Source of the DNA: an uncultured Clostridia bacterium
GTDB taxonomy: Bacteria > Bacillota > Clostridia > Christensenellales > UBA1242
Direction of reading: 5' to 3'
DNA length: 64,000 nucleotides
Assembly: GCA_945919375.1 (NCBI GenBank)
Contig: CAMEJD010000001.1
Span: forward strand, 118,689 to 182,688
The notes under the pieces were generated by a model. The model was given only the letters and a program-made list of their open reading frames with translations, was not told the origin of the DNA and did not search any database. Shown in pieces: positions 61,408 to 64,000 of the stretch; the first letter of the stretch is position 1, and each line of letters begins with the position of its first letter. The translations under genes and the position numbers were made by a program.

Positions 61408-62562
61408 TTATTTTACAATTTTGTCAGCTTCAACATATTTTTTATATTTTGGATACATTGAAATTGATATATTGTCTTGAATACTTTTTATCGCATCTTT
61501 AGTCTTTTTGTCAAGTGATTTAGGGCTTTCCGCTTTAAGTGTTACAAGCAAATCTCCCCTTGTTTCTCTATGCAAAATTTTTGCACCTTTGTTCTTGATT
61601 CTCATAACTGTTCCACTTTGGGTCAATTCTTTTATTTCAAGATTAAATATTCCATCAAGAGTTGGAACTTCAATATTTCCCCCCAAAATAAGCGTTGTAA
61701 ATGGCACAAAAACATCCAAATACAAGTCATTACCCTTTCTTGTAAGCAATTTGTCTGGGGCAACTGTTATTCTTATGTTAAGGTCGCCATTTTGTCCGCC
61801 ACCGGCAGTAAGAGGAGCATTTCCTTGCCCACTCATACGCAAGATTTGGTCGTCATCAATTCCACCGGGAACTTTTATTTGAACAGTTTTTTGAACTCTC
61901 TTATAGCCTTTTCCACTACAAGAATCACATTTTTCCTTGATAATCTTTCCTGTTCCACCACATTTTTGGCAAGCACCTTCACGAATTGTTGTTCCAAATA
62001 TTGTGCTTTGTTGATATCTAACTCTGCCCATACCTTTGCAGTCCGGGCAAATGGTGTATTCTTTTCCGCCTTTTGCGCCTGTTCCACCGCAATCACTGCA
62101 AGTTTCATACTTGTTGATTGTAATATTTTTTGTAACACCTTCGCACGCTTCTTTTAGGGTTATTGTCATTGAAACATTTATATCTTCACCACGATACACT
62201 TGGCGTCTTGAACTTCTGCTACTTCCTCCACCAAATGCCGAGAAAATATCCCCAAAAATATCCCCAAAATCACCAGAGAAATCAAAGCCTCCGCCCATAT
62301 TCGTTGCACCACTGCCACCACCAAATCCAGAGAATTGTGGGCCATCTGCACTACCAAATTGGTCATAATTGCTCTTTTTTTGTGGGTCAGACAAAACTTC
62401 ATAGGCTTCGTTTACTTCCTTAAACTTGTCTGCTGCTTCGGGATTGTCTTTATTTAGGTCTGGGTGATACTTTTTTGCCATTTTTCTATATGCTGATTTT
62501 ATTTCATCTGCTGAAGCATTTTTGTCAATGCCTAAAATTGCATAATAATCTTTACTAGCCAT
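61408..62562 (-). CDS. dnaJ: Chaperone DnaJ
   Basis: J domain with HPD, four CxxCxGxG repeats. Confidence 0.98.
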   Translation of the reverse strand: MASKDYYAILGIDKNASADEIKSAYRKMAKKYHPDLNKDNPEAADKFKEVNEAYEVLSDPQKKSNYDQFGSADGPQFSGFGGGSGATNMGGGFDFSGDFGDIFGDIFSAFGGGSSRSSRRQVYRGEDINVSMTITLKEACEGVTKNITINKYETCSDCGGTGAKGGKEYTICPDCKGMGRVRYQQSTIFGTTIREGACQKCGGTGKIIKEKCDSCSGKGYKRVQKTVQIKVPGGIDDDQILRMSGQGNAPLTAGGGQNGDLNIRITVAPDKLLTRKGNDLYLDVFVPFTTLILGGNIEVPTLDGIFNLEIKELTQSGTVMRIKNKGAKILHRETRGDLLVTLKAESPKSLDKKTKDAIKSIQDNISISMYPKYKKYVEADKIVK

Positions 62563-62625
62563 ACATTTCTCCTTTTACAAAAATTAAAGCCTACCTATCG
62601 TGGTAGGCTATAATTTTATTTAGAT

Positions 62626-64000
62626 TTATTTCTTGTCGTCGTCAACAACAACTTCTGGGTCAGTCCCATCGTTTGAGCCATTATTGTTGTTATCGCCATT
62701 GTCACCATTTCCTTCTGGTTTTGCATTTTGATACATCTTTACAATAATAGGTTCAACTTTCTTTGTAAGTTCTTCACTTACTTTTTTAACTTCTTCAATA
62801 TCGTTTAAGTCTTGACCTTTCTTTGCTTCTGCAATTGCATCTTCAACAGTCTTTTTATCTTCTTCACTCAATTTGCTTTCGCTATCTTTTGCAAGTTTTT
62901 CAAGTTGATATACTTTGTTATCAAGTTCGTTCTTTGCATCAATAAGTTCACGACGTTTCTTGTCTTCTGCTTCATTTTGTTCAGCTTCTTTAACAGCCTT
63001 GTTGATTTCTTCTTCTGTCAAATTGCTTGAGGCAGTTATTGTGATTGATTGTTCCTTGTTTGTTCCAAGGTCTTTTGCACTAACATGAACGATACCGTTT
63101 GCATCAATATCAAATGTAACTTCAATTTGTGGAACACCTCTTGGTGCTGGTGGAATATCTGTTAATTGGAATCTTCCAAGAGTTTTGTTTTGTGCAGCAA
63201 ATTCTCTTTCACCTTGAAGAACATGAATATCAACACCTGCTTGGTTATCTGTTGCAGTTGAGAATATTTGTGATTTCTTTGTAGGGATTGTTGTGTTACG
63301 GTTAATAAGTTTTGTAAATACTCCACCCAATGTTTCAATACCAAGTGAAAGTGGTGTAACATCAAGCAAAAGTACATCTTTAACTTCACCAGCAAGAACA
63401 CCTGCTTGAATTGAAGCACCAATAGCAACACATTCATCAGGGTTAATTCCTTTGAAAGGTTCTTTCCCTGTGAATTCTTTTACTCTTTCATAAACTGCAG
63501 GAATACGTGTTGAACCACCAACAAGTATAACTTTTGCAATATCATTTATTGAAAGTTTTGCATCTGCAAGTGCTCTCTTTGTACATTCAATAGTTTTGTC
63601 AATGTAATCTGAAGTAATAGAGTCAAATTGTGCTCTTGTTAAATCATATTCCAAGTGTTTTGGACCTGTTGCATCGGCACTAATAAATGGAAGTGATATT
63701 GTTGTTTTTGGAGTTGCAGAAAGTTCAATTTTTGCCTTTTCTGCTGCTTCTTTTAATCTTTGCATTGCAAGTTTGTCTGTTGACAAATCAATGTTGTTCT
63801 TTTCTTTAAAATCTTTAACAAGAAGGTCAATAATTCTGTTATCAAAATCATCACCACCAAGTCTTGTATCACCATTTGTTGACAAAACTTCAAACACACC
63901 ATCACCAATTTCCAAGATAGATACATCAAATGTACCACCACCAAGGTCATAAACCAAAATCTTTTGGTTAGAGTTTTCACCTTTGTCAAGACCATATGCA
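62626..64000 (-). CDS. dnaK: Chaperone DnaK (5' end beyond the window)
   Basis: [30 protein letters not shown]; frame runs off the window edge. Confidence 0.97.
   Translation of the reverse strand, partial: AYGLDKGENSNQKILVYDLGGGTFDVSILEIGDGVFEVLSTNGDTRLGGDDFDNRIIDLLVKDFKEKNNIDLSTDKLAMQRLKEAAEKAKIELSATPKTTISLPFISADATGPKHLEYDLTRAQFDSITSDYIDKTIECTKRALADAKLSINDIAKVILVGGSTRIPAVYERVKEFTGKEPFKGINPDECVAIGASIQAGVLAGEVKDVLLLDVTPLSLGIETLGGVFTKLINRNTTIPTKKSQIFSTATDNQAGVDIHVLQGEREFAAQNKTLGRFQLTDIPPAPRGVPQIEVTFDIDANGIVHVSAKDLGTNKEQSITITASSNLTEEEINKAVKEAEQNEAEDKKRRELIDAKNELDNKVYQLEKLAKDSESKLSEEDKKTVEDAIAEAKKGQDLNDIEEVKKVSEELTKKVEPIIVKMYQNAKPEGNGDNGDNNNNGSNDGTDPEVVVDDDKK

Overview
Low-GC Firmicutes/Clostridia-like chromosomal window. 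Most of it is a housekeeping backbone: ssrA-smpB-rnr, gap, rpiB, rsmA-tatD, spmA-spmB, rsmI, a tRNA1(Val)-type methyltransferase, ricT-like, holB, tdk, a heptose/GT module, SAM-I riboswitch-metK, a U32 peptidase, uvrB, mtaB-rsmE-dnaJ-dnaK. This is interrupted by a ~16.2 kb integrated element at about 36104-52272. The element splits a tRNA-Arg gene in its anticodon loop: the 5' half is at 36065-36103, the 3' half is at 52273-52317, and the halves pair to a canonical tRNA. It carries a complete tRNA-Arg(CCT), a frameshifted tyrosine integrase, a small HTH/excisionase-like protein, a winged-helix Rep-like protein, HicA/HicB plus a SecB-like third gene (candidate toxin-antitoxin-chaperone module), an Eco57I-like methylase plus GIY-YIG-like/helicase pair, a serine recombinase, a second GIY-YIG-like gene with an uncharacterised partner, and an HNH nuclease. 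The two most unusual signals are: (i) an array of about 12 hairpins at 40969-41647 with a near-constant 7-nt loop (ACCATTT) and 11-bp stems that differ from unit to unit yet mostly keep pairing; (ii) a perfect 16-bp inverted repeat pair (47549-47564 / 47703-47718), each arm a serine-recombinase-like dyad with a 2-bp centre. This pair encloses a promoter-like sequence facing the methylase operon and lies next to the serine recombinase gene, so it is a candidate invertible promoter switch for a restriction/defence operon. All assignments come from reading sequence and motifs by eye; no database search was run.
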